Positions 6,449 through 12,138 of a stretch of DNA of 34,572 nt are shown here, piece after piece (the first letter of the stretch is position 1; each line of letters opens with the position of its first letter). The position numbers and the translations under genes are program-made. The DNA is from a virus: IMG/VR virus record IMGVR_UViG_3300031631_000011, positions 1 through 34,572 of that record. One strand, given 5' to 3'. Under the pieces are notes generated by a model that was not told the DNA's origin, ran no database searches, and worked only from the letters and a program-made list of their open reading frames with translations.

Positions 6449-6939
6449 GATAATTTGGTTTTAAGAGTATCTTTGATTGCAATGAGTTGAGGGTCTGCCA
6501 TCAATCCCCTTCCAAGTCCTGTAAAGACTGTTCTGAGTTTGTCAAGTGTCTCACACTGATTGAGAGCAACTTCAGCGTCTTCAAGTACCTGTTCTTGTTT
6601 TTGTTTCTGGTCAGCGATAAACTCTTCCATTTCTTCAGAAGAAGCGATTTCTCCACTGGCCAAGTATCCAAGGAATGCCAAAGCTCTTCCAACTGCGATA
6701 GTTTCCAGTTTTTCAAACGCTTTTTCTTTTTCGAGTGGCCCCATAGCTTGCCCAGTTGCGATTGATCCGTCTTCCTTCGTGATCTCTGCCTTCAGTACCA
6801 TTTGGCCATCTGGAAGCTGAGTAAAAGAAGTGTCTACTTTTCCTTTCGGATTTGCTTCACGAAATTCTTTCATTCGATCCGCAACTTTTGCATATTCTGC
6901 CCCACCTGCGACCTTCATTGTTTTTGTTGTATTGTTCAT
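6445..6939 (-). CDS. ERF/Rad52-like single-strand annealing protein
   Basis: A 164-residue protein with VDTSFTQLPDGQMVLKAEIT (about residues 36-55) and TIAVGRALAFLGYLASGEIA (about 99-118). The D-x-SF..LPDG...KAEI strand and the ETkAiGRALa.LGY..sGeiAS helix are the conserved signature of ERF/Sak-type annealing proteins in phages. The C-terminal 45 residues are probably the partner- or multimer-binding tail. It pairs functionally with the YqaJ exonuclease downstream, with which it is translationally coupled. No SD is seen; the leader ends CTCTAAAA. Confidence 0.78.
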   Translation of the reverse strand: MNNTTKTMKVAGGAEYAKVADRMKEFREANPKGKVDTSFTQLPDGQMVLKAEITKEDGSIATGQAMGPLEKEKAFEKLETIAVGRALAFLGYLASGEIASSEEMEEFIADQKQKQEQVLEDAEVALNQCETLDKLRTVFTGLGRGLMADPQLIAIKDTLKTKLS

Positions 6940-6941
6940 TT

Positions 6942-7172
6942 TTAGAGGGGTAATGGAGTTACAGAGTGTTGAACTCCTGTGAGTTCTGTGAGTAATTTTG
7001 CTGCGGACTCTTTGAGTCGTTGCATTATTTTTGGAGTGTCACACGGTGTGAAACCACCAGCGTCGTACATTGCCCAGAAAAAGGCTGGAAGAGGCTCTTC
7101 CATACAACGTTCAAGAATAATCTCAGCGTCTTCATGCTGAGGTTGAAACGGAACCGAAACTTCTATTGCCAT
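6942..7172 (-). CDS. Hypothetical protein, 76 aa, first gene of recombination operon
   Basis: A 76-residue acidic protein starting MAIEVSVPFQPQHEDAEIIL with the central sequence PAFFWAMYDAGGFTPCDTPK. No motif is recognised. It is the first gene after the promoter at 7204-7232. The leader is about 25 nt and includes the 18-bp element also present before 16321. Its stop lies 2 bp before the annealing-protein start, so it belongs to the recombination operon. Confidence 0.6.
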   Translation of the reverse strand: MAIEVSVPFQPQHEDAEIILERCMEEPLPAFFWAMYDAGGFTPCDTPKIMQRLKESAAKLLTELTGVQHSVTPLPL

Positions 7173-7179
7173 CAGTAAT

Positions 7180-7197
7180 GATTAAGAATAAGAAAGC
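7180..7197 (-). promoter_or_regulatory. 18-bp leader element, copy 1
   Basis: The minus-strand sequence GCTTTCTTATTCTTAATC lies between the -10 box at 7204 and the ATG at 7172. It recurs exactly at 16330-16347 in the equivalent place, and in looser form at 8396-8415. It falls in the 5' untranslated region, so it may act in translation or as an RNA-binding or anti-termination site. Confidence 0.6.
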
Positions 7198-7766
7198 TAC
7201 TTTATTATATAGAATGGTTTACAGCCTGTCAACTCTTTTCTATACTTTTTTATTTCATTCAAAAATGCGAACTCACCGTATCTCCTTTTTGCCTCTAAGT
7301 TATACGCCCTTGCCGCATCTAACTCACAATCAAATACCCCAATGTATTTAGCACATATTATTACCCTCCATTTTTTGCCAGACGAATTACGAGAAACACC
7401 CCTAAAATTAGATACTCCTTTTGAATATGAGGAATTTGATCCGTTTTCTTTTTTTGTTGCATGTCTAAGGTTCTCCAGGCGATTATCTAGCGGGTTTCTA
7501 TTTATGTGATCCACAATTTTACCTTTCTCTTTTTTTAAAAATGTATCTACCACAATCTTATGCACCCTTGTGTTTTTACAGCTTCCTTTTTTACAGAGAG
7601 ACACCATTTTGTATCTCCCAGAAACAAATTGTTTTATTGTTTTTGATTTTAATTTTTTCTTCCCTCCAAAATTATGATCTACAAGTCTATCCTCTGATCT
7701 AATTTCCCCATCCGAAGAAACTGAATACACACCCTCATATCCTGAAACCGACCTCCATTCAACCAT
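7197..7766 (-). CDS. NUMOD4-HNH-AP2 homing-type endonuclease
   Basis: 189 residues with three recognisable modules. Residues 3-24 (EWRSVSGYEGVYSVSSDGEI) are a NUMOD4 motif. HNH_3-type residues are at about 68-110 (VHKIVVDTF, VDHINRNPLDNRLENLRHAT). An AP2 DNA-binding domain follows at about 122-168 (FRGVSRNSSGKKW, IGVFDCELDAARAYN). Such proteins are free-standing or intron-encoded homing endonucleases. The start overlaps the lysozyme-like gene by 8 bp. The last codons pass through the -35 and -10 boxes of the 7204 promoter and end in the leader element, so the gene appears dropped in just before that promoter. Confidence 0.88.
   Translation of the reverse strand: MVEWRSVSGYEGVYSVSSDGEIRSEDRLVDHNFGGKKKLKSKTIKQFVSGRYKMVSLCKKGSCKNTRVHKIVVDTFLKKEKGKIVDHINRNPLDNRLENLRHATKKENGSNSSYSKGVSNFRGVSRNSSGKKWRVIICAKYIGVFDCELDAARAYNLEAKRRYGEFAFLNEIKKYRKELTGCKPFYIIK
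7204..7232 (-). promoter_or_regulatory. Early promoter for the recombination operon, with shared operator-like element
   Basis: Minus strand: TTGACA (7232-7227), 17 nt, TATAAT (7209-7204), a perfect consensus. It is preceded by G and carries AAAC at spacer positions 7-10. The left and right arms GTTGACA and TGTAAAC form an imperfect inverted repeat around GGC. The promoter lies inside the last codons of the HNH gene 7197-7766. Confidence 0.88.
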
Positions 7767-8097
7767 TGTGTAAAAATATTAAAACATTTCTGTGCCATAT
7801 TTCAGCTCTATCATCCCCACTATATCTCTTTGCATCAGCAAGTGTTGGAATGTCTCTTCCTCCATATAAACGAATCCATATGTCCTTAAAATCATCATAA
7901 CTCTCTTTTTTTGTTGCATAACGAGCCGGAACTAAATTTTTTCCATCCCACTTGCGGATTCCGTGGCAATTATTAACGGCCGTGAAATTTGTTTTATCCT
8001 TACAACCATGTGTCTCTTGCATAGCAACCGCTTTTGCGAGTTTATCGAGTGAAGTTGTTTCGGCAGTTACTTCGCTGCCCGGTATAAACCCAAACAC
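7759..8097 (-). CDS. Lysozyme/transglycosylase-like protein
   Basis: The core is LDKLAKAVAMQETHGC, then NCHGIRKWDGKN, DIWIRLYGGRDIPTLADAKR and DDRAEIWHRNV. The LA.AVA..ET..C opening with a candidate catalytic Glu and the later NC.GI segment resemble single-domain lysozyme or glucosaminidase-like proteins, recalled from uncultured-bacterial genomes. The start is uncertain. The frame is open to an ATG at 8175, overlapping the upstream gene by 109 bp. A GTG at 8097 gives less overlap and is used here. A -1 slip at the A6 run (8125-8120) would instead fuse it to the membrane-anchored ORF 8387-8067. Probable substrate: peptidoglycan. Confidence 0.6.
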   Translation of the reverse strand: MFGFIPGSEVTAETTSLDKLAKAVAMQETHGCKDKTNFTAVNNCHGIRKWDGKNLVPARYATKKESYDDFKDIWIRLYGGRDIPTLADAKRYSGDDRAEIWHRNVLIFLHNG

Positions 8098-8387
8098 TCC
8101 GCTTTGTAACGGGGCATTGTTTTTTCGGATTTGATTGGTATTCCGTCTGCAATTTTTATCGCAACGAGGGTACAAAATTTTTCTTCTTCTCGTGCAATCA
8201 GAATATCCTCTTGTTTTTCAAGAGAACCAATCTGGCCCCGAATAAAAGAAAGATCTTCTGTTACCTCTGAATACGCCCTATCCGCAAGATAGACACGATC
8301 TGGAAGTAATTTTTGAGCTGCGAATGTTATTCCCGCACCGAGAGTAAGAAGTAAAACGATTATGAAAGCCGACTTGTATTTTTGCAT
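8067..8387 (-). CDS. Membrane-anchored coiled-coil protein upstream of the lysozyme-like gene
   Basis: 106 residues. A basic start and hydrophobic helix (MQKYKSAFIIVLLLTLGAGI, residues 1-22) form a signal anchor or uncleaved signal peptide. A helical, charged region follows (EVTEDLSFIRGQIGSLEKQE) that is likely coiled coil. The end, KSEKTMPRYKAECLGLYRAA, overlaps the lysozyme-like ORF in another frame. It lies 35 bp after the -10 box of the 8422 promoter. It could be a separate spanin-like protein or the N-terminal half of a fused, exported lysozyme. Confidence 0.6.
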   Translation of the reverse strand: MQKYKSAFIIVLLLTLGAGITFAAQKLLPDRVYLADRAYSEVTEDLSFIRGQIGSLEKQEDILIAREEEKFCTLVAIKIADGIPIKSEKTMPRYKAECLGLYRAAK

Positions 8388-8421
8388 TTGTTTATGAATT
8401 AAGAATTACAAAAGCAAAATC

Positions 8422-8450
8422 AGTATACTCCGCTGTTTATCGCTTGTCAA
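8422..8450 (-). promoter_or_regulatory. Early promoter downstream of the HTH gene, with shared operator-like element
   Basis: Minus strand: TTGACA (8450-8445), 17 nt, TATACT (8427-8422), preceded by G and with AAAC at spacer positions 7-10. It overlaps the last codons of the HTH regulator and fires into the membrane-anchor/lysozyme-like pair. The leader holds a variant of the ATTCTTAAT element (8396-8415). Confidence 0.82.
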
Positions 8451-8673
8451 CAATATTGTAGAAAATCTTTTCTGCCTGTCGTGCCGAACACCGCTCGTCA
8501 AACGAAATTTGCTTGAAAATTTTTCTTGCATTTTCGATTATTGGAAGAGATCTTCCATTGACCCAATGTAAGACAGATTGACCACTTACACCAACCTTGG
8601 CTCCGAAAGCTCGGTATGTGTATCTGTGGTTTTGAAGAAACTCTTTGAGGTTTTTACTTTTTGGGGATTCCAT
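8437..8673 (-). CDS. Cro/CI-type helix-turn-helix regulator, 78 aa
   Basis: A 78-residue protein with a classical HTH at about residues 19-45: TYRAFGAKVGVSGQSVLHWV followed by NGRSLP. The pattern (helix, G-V-S turn, recognition helix, W.NGR..P) is that of HTH_3/Cro-like phage repressors. There is no cleavage or multimerisation domain, so it resembles Cro more than CI. It is flanked by two promoters of the same family (8696 upstream, 8422 downstream). Seven such promoters carry the 17-bp GTTGAC-N7-AAAC element, so I infer that this protein binds them and represses its own gene. No integrase is present, which argues against classical lysogeny. Confidence 0.82.
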   Translation of the reverse strand: MESPKSKNLKEFLQNHRYTYRAFGAKVGVSGQSVLHWVNGRSLPIIENARKIFKQISFDERCSARQAEKIFYNIVDKR

Positions 8674-8695
8674 GTTTTTTATTTAAGTCGGTTTG

Positions 8696-8724
8696 ATTGT
8701 AATTCACTGTTTTTGTTTTGTCAA
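8696..8724 (-). promoter_or_regulatory. Promoter of the HTH regulator gene, with shared operator-like element
   Basis: Minus strand: TTGACA (8724-8719), 17 nt, TACAAT (8701-8696), preceded by G, with AAAC at spacer positions 7-10. The -10 box ends 22 nt before the HTH start at 8673, giving a leader of about 16 nt. The site suggests autoregulation. Confidence 0.85.
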
Positions 8725-8730
8725 CATTTA

Positions 8731-8958
8731 TCAATCAATGTATCGAAACCGCTTTATGACTTCGATATTTAACCCCTTCATTATCATACAAGACCTGTTT
8801 TTGTCTTTCTTATTCGGAATGGGAACTGGCTCTTTTGCTTTCCAAGCGAGCGTTGCTGTCGTCGCCTCCTGTTGTGTTACTTTCACGGATTCATATTTCC
8901 CACCCATTTTGTAATGAATTTCGTGTGTTTTTATTTCTGTTGAAAGTTCTGTTGTCAT
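8731..8958 (-). CDS. Hypothetical protein, 75 aa, after the replication gene
   Basis: A 75-residue protein starting MTTELSTEIKTHEIHYKMGG. The first half is predicted to be beta-rich and the end basic (KGLNIEVIKRFRYID). The start follows the stop of the replication-initiator-like gene with no gap (TAAATG), so the two are co-transcribed from the 9789 promoter. No family is recognised. A replication-accessory role is suggested only by position. Confidence 0.6.
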   Translation of the reverse strand: MTTELSTEIKTHEIHYKMGGKYESVKVTQQEATTATLAWKAKEPVPIPNKKDKNRSCMIMKGLNIEVIKRFRYID

Positions 8959-9612
8959 TTAAAAATTAAAATTAAAAGGTTTGTCGAATCTTATGTCTGG
9001 CACTTCTTCATCAAGCCACCGTTGCTCGTTTATCCATTTTTGCGGATAAGGTATAAATTTCCCTCCGTCTTTTTGCCAATCCTCAGAACTCATTTGAGTT
9101 TGAAGTGATCCAATAATCAATCGGAGGAGTTCTTCGTTGATTTTTAATTTTTTCCAATAATCAAATGCTTTTGGCTTTGCTTTCTTTTTTGGATACATTT
9201 TCCAGAAAAATTCAAAAGTTTCTTTGTTTACGTTTTTTTTAGTTTTTATTATATCTGTATCATTATCTGTATCTGTATCATTATCATTATCATTATCTGT
9301 ATCGGGTTCTTTGGGTATTTTTGGGTTACCAGATAACCCAGTGGGTTTATTTGGGTTCTTTGGTCTTCCTCCCTTTGAACCGTTTTTTTTGTTTCTATCA
9401 CAGATGTTATTGTATTTTTGCAAATCTCTTTTGAGCTGTTGCTTTATTGATTCAAACCCAATCTGAATAATTAAATCGTCAGTTTTTGGGTCTTCATCGT
9501 TCACATATGAGAGAATATGTTTGATAAGTTCTCCCGCTTTTTCGTTCGGAAGTTTATCAAATATTCCTTTTTGATCTGCATAAAGCATGAAGGCTTTTTT
9601 ACCTGTTGCCAT
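8959..9612 (-). CDS. Phage replication-initiator-like protein (DUF6291-like)
   Basis: 217 residues from ATG 9612 (MATGKKAFMLYADQKGIFDK); an upstream ATG at 9642 is less likely. The N-terminal part, with LSYVNDEDPKTDDLIIQIGF and LKRDLQKYNNICDRNKKNGS then KGGRP, matches the pattern of DUF6291-type phage replication proteins. A low-complexity Asp/Asn/Thr linker follows. The C-terminal domain has FFWKMYPKKKAKPKAFDYWK, FIPYPQKWINEQRW and DEE, a common tail of lambda-O/replisome-organiser proteins. It probably binds the origin and recruits host helicase. The linker DNA itself contains an iteron-like tract (9246-9362), so the origin may lie inside the gene, as in lambda O. Confidence 0.72.
   Translation of the reverse strand: MATGKKAFMLYADQKGIFDKLPNEKAGELIKHILSYVNDEDPKTDDLIIQIGFESIKQQLKRDLQKYNNICDRNKKNGSKGGRPKNPNKPTGLSGNPKIPKEPDTDNDNDNDTDTDNDTDIIKTKKNVNKETFEFFWKMYPKKKAKPKAFDYWKKLKINEELLRLIIGSLQTQMSSEDWQKDGGKFIPYPQKWINEQRWLDEEVPDIRFDKPFNFNF
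9246..9362. repeat. Iteron-like tract inside the replication gene, candidate origin
   Basis: Bases 9250-9304 are a period-6 array of TATCTG and TATCAT units. Bases 9304-9362 hold GGGT cores at 9304, 9313, 9323, 9343 and 9353, spaced about 10 or 20 bp, plus an inverted copy at 9335-9339 that makes a GGGTTA/TAACCC hairpin. An A/T-rich repeat beside helically phased G-rich iterons is origin-like. The protein linker (Asp/Asn/Thr repeats and Asn-Pro/Lys-Pro motifs) could also produce the pattern. Confidence 0.5.
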
Positions 9613-9760
9613 GATTAAGAGTGTTAGTTTTGCGTTCCTCATTCTTGAGAAACACTTTTTGTGAGTAAGTGATATTATTTACCTTTTCAATGAAATCTAA
9701 ATCGTCAAAATACCACGCAGTAATCGCAGTAAGTATTTGCTCCTTTGAAATCTTTTCCAT
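9599..9760 (-). CDS. Small protein, 53 aa, first gene of the replication operon
   Basis: From ATG 9760 the protein starts MEKISKEQILTAITAWYFDD and ends with a basic tail KNEERKTNTLNHGNR. A longer frame from 9820 would start upstream of the promoter and is rejected. The start lies 29 bp after the -10 box at 9789. It overlaps the replication-initiator start by 14 bp. The helical, Trp-containing body has no recognised family. Confidence 0.55.
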   Translation of the reverse strand: MEKISKEQILTAITAWYFDDLDFIEKVNNITYSQKVFLKNEERKTNTLNHGNR

Positions 9761-9788
9761 GAGTAAGTGAAGTAAGTAATCGAAAAGA

Positions 9789-9817
9789 AATATATCACAC
9801 TGTTTTAATCTGGTCAA
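9789..9817 (-). promoter_or_regulatory. Early promoter for the replication operon, with shared operator-like element
   Basis: Minus strand: TTGACC (9817-9812), 17 nt, TATATT (9794-9789), preceded by G, with AAAC at spacer positions 7-10. It overlaps the last codons of the endonuclease gene 9814-10131. It drives 9760, the replication-initiator-like gene and 8958. Confidence 0.78.
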
Positions 9818-10131
9818 CACTTTTTTAATAAATCTTCTACAAACTCAATAGCCTCGTTCCTCATTACCATTCCAGTAGTAAATCGAAACACCTTCCAGCC
9901 AAGTGCTGTTGCCGTGTTATATTTATCACAATCCTTTTCAAAACCAGATCCCCTAGTGTGTCTTCCTCCAGAATAAACACCCCCCTCTATCTCAATCAAA
10001 ATCTTATGCTCTGTGAGTGCGAAATCAGCCCTCCACTGTCTTTTTTCGCAAAACTTGTACTCAGGTACATATTTAATATTTGCACACTGTAGATGGGCAG
10101 AGAAGACGATTTCTCCTTCGGATTGTTTCAT
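9814..10131 (-). CDS. PD-(D/E)xK endonuclease-domain protein (DUF559/Vsr-like)
   Basis: 105 residues, a single-domain nuclease. The core reads WRADFALTEHKILIEIEGGV: Asp in RADF and Glu residues in IEIEGG form the PD-(D/E)xK-type site. GGRHTRGSGFEKDCDKYNTA and GWKVFRFTTG follow, as in DUF559/very-short-patch-repair-like proteins. Phages often encode this family near replication or lysis genes. A Holliday-junction or nicking role is possible but unproved. The start overlaps the upstream peptidase-like gene by ATGA. Confidence 0.72.
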   Translation of the reverse strand: MKQSEGEIVFSAHLQCANIKYVPEYKFCEKRQWRADFALTEHKILIEIEGGVYSGGRHTRGSGFEKDCDKYNTATALGWKVFRFTTGMVMRNEAIEFVEDLLKKC

Positions 10132-10931
10132 TCTTTGCTGATTGCGTCCCGTGAGACATATTTCGAGAACACGTTTTGTATTTGACTGAAAGGAAGCCAG
10201 AAGACACCAGGTTGATTATCTCCCCATTTTATGAGTTCTGAGTCTCTCATTTTAAACGCCCCCTTTGATCCGTCTGGACAAACCATGTTTTTATTCCACC
10301 CTGAGAAATAAACAGCGTGTCCTCCAAGACGTTTTCCGGTTCCAACAGTAAAGAACCCACTTACCATCATAGAACCACTATTTGTATTCCGTTCTTCGTC
10401 TATCCATTTCCAGTACACCCCGCTCCTAATCGTTTCATTTCGGAGCAACCAGAGTTGGATACCTCTAACCGTATCTTCGCCTCTCCTGAGTCTCCTGTAC
10501 TGCGTCTGTGGGAATCCTTGTGGGTGATTGTGGAATTGTTCTTCTGCGTTTTGTACAGAGTCTCCCCATGCTTTATCCCCTCCTGTTTTTTCTTGGTGTC
10601 CCCATAAAACTTCTTCGTCGATCTCTACGGGCTTTTGATGCCAAATAGTGTTCGTGATACCAACGCTTCCCCCTTTCGAGTAAGAGGTGCATTTATTCTT
10701 CGTTTGCTTCTTTGCCTTCCATCCAAGTTTTTCTGCTTTTACATCAAGGTAAAACTCATCCGAGATCTTTACCACTCCGGCAAAGAAGTGTTGCTCTGCG
10801 TTCAAGTCTCTTGGGTCTGGCCGGTCGTAAGCCCCAGACATCTTCGGAACCGGGTCAAATAAGTAGTGATATGCTTCAACCCATCTACTCGGATGGAGTA
10901 GGACAAACAGCCAAGAAGTATTTTTAATCAT
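10128..10931 (-). CDS. Papain-like (C1-type) cysteine peptidase, candidate lysis enzyme
   Basis: 267 residues. A Gln-then-Cys arrangement, KKQTKNKCTSYSKGGSVGIT (about residues 74-93), resembles the oxyanion Gln and nucleophile Cys of papain-type peptidases. GGHAVYFSGWNKN (about 203-215) supplies the expected His with typical flanks. GVFWLPFSQI near the end matches a late strand. The usual Asn-Ser-Trp is not clear. The N-terminus is hydrophobic (SWLFVLLHP) but not an obvious signal. It directly follows a holin-like gene, so peptidoglycan or surface-protein cleavage during lysis is inferred. A capsid or polyprotein protease role is less likely from position. Confidence 0.55.
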   Translation of the reverse strand: MIKNTSWLFVLLHPSRWVEAYHYLFDPVPKMSGAYDRPDPRDLNAEQHFFAGVVKISDEFYLDVKAEKLGWKAKKQTKNKCTSYSKGGSVGITNTIWHQKPVEIDEEVLWGHQEKTGGDKAWGDSVQNAEEQFHNHPQGFPQTQYRRLRRGEDTVRGIQLWLLRNETIRSGVYWKWIDEERNTNSGSMMVSGFFTVGTGKRLGGHAVYFSGWNKNMVCPDGSKGAFKMRDSELIKWGDNQPGVFWLPFSQIQNVFSKYVSRDAISKE

Positions 10932-10933
10932 TT

Positions 10934-11188
10934 TTATTTTTTAAAGATTCCAGAAGCAACCGCTGGCATAGGCAAAGAGTTCAACACTTCGTACAAATAT
11001 TTGATCAAGGCTCGAAGCCCCGCTGTGAAGGCACCTGAAGCAAGCGAAAAGAAAAGAACCGAGTTCATTGCGGTTCCTGCGTCAATAGCTCCCAGCATTG
11101 CTGAAAGGAATGTTAAAAGGGCTGCGGAAAGAAATGTAATACCAGAACTGACCAAGTATCGTACGATCTTGTTTTTACGAGTTTCCAT
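10934..11188 (-). CDS. Holin-like protein with two transmembrane helices
   Basis: 84 residues: a basic start (METRKNKIVRYLV), a hydrophobic helix about 11-34 (SGITFLSAALLTFLSAML), a short turn with Asp/Gly, and a second helix about 40-60 (MNSVLFFSLASGAFTAGL). A polar tail ends FKK. Size and topology fit small phage holins. It sits first after the 11213 promoter and directly before the papain-like peptidase, so a lysis pair is likely. Confidence 0.68.
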   Translation of the reverse strand: METRKNKIVRYLVSSGITFLSAALLTFLSAMLGAIDAGTAMNSVLFFSLASGAFTAGLRALIKYLYEVLNSLPMPAVASGIFKK

Positions 11189-11212
11189 ATTTGGAGGTTA
11201 AAAAGTACTTTG

Positions 11213-11240
11213 ATTTTATACCTCACGCCTTTCTGGTCAA
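11213..11240 (-). promoter_or_regulatory. Promoter for the lysis-like genes
   Basis: Minus strand: TTGACC (11240-11235), 16-nt spacer, TAAAAT (11218-11213). It ends 24 nt before the holin-like start at 11188. It is preceded by C and lacks AAAC in the spacer, so it belongs to a different class from the seven early promoters. The -35 overlaps the stop of the upstream gene. Confidence 0.6.
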
Positions 11241-11434
11241 GCCACGGGCTTTTGTACCTCAAAAGTACGATTGCAAACATATCTCGTGTATTCGTCTATT
11301 GCAATCAGAGCTTCTGCTATTGGTATATTTTTGACAATCTCTTTCGCAAATTCTTTATCGTCAGGAAGATCTTGGAATGCGATTGGATCCATTTCCTCTT
11401 CTATTGATTTGTAGACGGCTTTATTTTCAATCAT
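11237..11434 (-). CDS. Hypothetical acidic protein, 65 aa
   Basis: A 65-residue acidic helical protein: MIENKAVYKSIEEEMDPIAF, DLPDDKEFAKEIVKNIPIAE. Its start overlaps the upstream gene by ATGA, so the two are translated together. It ends within the -35 of the lysis promoter. No family is recognised. Confidence 0.6.
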   Translation of the reverse strand: MIENKAVYKSIEEEMDPIAFQDLPDDKEFAKEIVKNIPIAEALIAIDEYTRYVCNRTFEVQKPVA

Positions 11435-11643
11435 CGTATTGGTTCGATTATTCCACGAATAAGTAATCCCTCATATATTGCTGTAACTTTTGGCACGAGC
11501 TCTTCAATACGCTCTTTGTTGTCCAGAATATCCCTTTGTGTATTTGCCCACGCTACCGCCACCGTGAAGAAGAGTCCAACAATTGAGATAAGAAGTCCCA
11601 TCGAGAAAGATTTACTCAGGTGCCATTCGTTTGTGTTGGGCAT
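11431..11643 (-). CDS. Single-helix membrane protein with coiled-coil tail, 70 aa
   Basis: A polar start (MPNTNEWHLSKSFS) leads into a hydrophobic helix about residues 15-33 (MGLLISIVGLFFTVAVAWAN). Then comes a charged helical tail (TQRDILDNKERIEELVPKVT). The design is like haemolysin/XhlA-type or accessory holin proteins that sit beside phage lysis genes, but here the helix is near the N-terminus. It precedes the lysis-like pair by one gene. Assignment as a lysis accessory is inferred. Confidence 0.6.
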   Translation of the reverse strand: MPNTNEWHLSKSFSMGLLISIVGLFFTVAVAWANTQRDILDNKERIEELVPKVTAIYEGLLIRGIIEPIR

Positions 11644-11657
11644 TTTTGTTTTTGTCT

Positions 11658-11831
11658 TTAAGACTGTTTTGGAACCAATGCGATATTTGCGAACGCTTTG
11701 AGTTCGTAGCCATGTTTGGCAAGAACTTCATTAACTTCCTTTGAGCAAGCCTCCTGCTTGGTCTGTTCTTCTGCTTGAAGAAGTTTTTTTGCTTCTGCTA
11801 CTGGATCGATAACGGGTGTTTTTTCTGTCAT
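11658..11831 (-). CDS. Hypothetical protein, 57 aa
   Basis: A 57-residue ORF starting MTEKTPVIDPVAEAKKLLQA, with the C-terminal half EVNEVLAKHGYELKAFANIA then LVPK. The helix plus short strand pattern EVN..L.KHG..L recalls small proteins common after tail-fibre genes in phages of uncultured bacteria (memory-based). It fills the gap between 11643 and 11855 in the same direction, with 14- and 23-nt spacers. Confidence 0.55.
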   Translation of the reverse strand: MTEKTPVIDPVAEAKKLLQAEEQTKQEACSKEVNEVLAKHGYELKAFANIALVPKQS

Positions 11832-11854
11832 GGTGTAAGTTTACAGAAAGAAAA

Positions 11855-12100
11855 CTACGCTGTCAATTCGTCGATGTCAGCCAAGATAGCAACGTTCTTT
11901 GCTTTTTGCTCTTGAATAGATTTAATTTGATTGTCGGACTGTTCTATTTCTCGGACAATATCATCCCGACGAACTGTGCGAGTTGTTGAAAGAACGCTGA
12001 CAGTTTTCCCATCCGCTCCTTCCATGTCTTTGAATTCTTTGAGAGTGTAAGTATCTGTTGACTCTACTGCTTTTGAAACCGTTTTTTCTACTGTAATCAT
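11855..12100 (-). CDS. Coiled-coil protein, 81 aa, probably leaderless
   Basis: An 81-residue protein starting MITVEKTVSKAVESTDTYTL. Residues 45-78 are a predicted coiled coil (DDIVREIEQSDNQIKSIQEQ). The -10 box TATAAT ends only 7 nt before the ATG, so transcription should start at or next to the start codon and the mRNA should be leaderless. It follows the tail-fibre gene, and a fibre-assembly chaperone is one possibility, but no family is recognised. Confidence 0.65.
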   Translation of the reverse strand: MITVEKTVSKAVESTDTYTLKEFKDMEGADGKTVSVLSTTRTVRRDDIVREIEQSDNQIKSIQEQKAKNVAILADIDELTA

Positions 12101-12107
12101 TGTGTGT

Positions 12108-12136
12108 ATTATACTTTAAAAATTAGAAAATGTGAA
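12108..12136 (-). promoter_or_regulatory. Promoter giving a leaderless transcript of 12100-11855
   Basis: Minus strand: TTCACA (12136-12131), 17 nt, TATAAT (12113-12108). The ATG begins 8 nt past the last base of the -10, so the start point coincides with the start codon. It lies immediately after the tail-fibre stop and lacks the AAAC spacer element. Confidence 0.65.
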
Positions 12137-12138
12137 AC

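Noticed and set aside
8731-9820. Integrase or lysogeny module around the HTH gene
   Set aside because: No tyrosine or serine recombinase, excisionase or attachment-site pattern found; only one regulator gene present.
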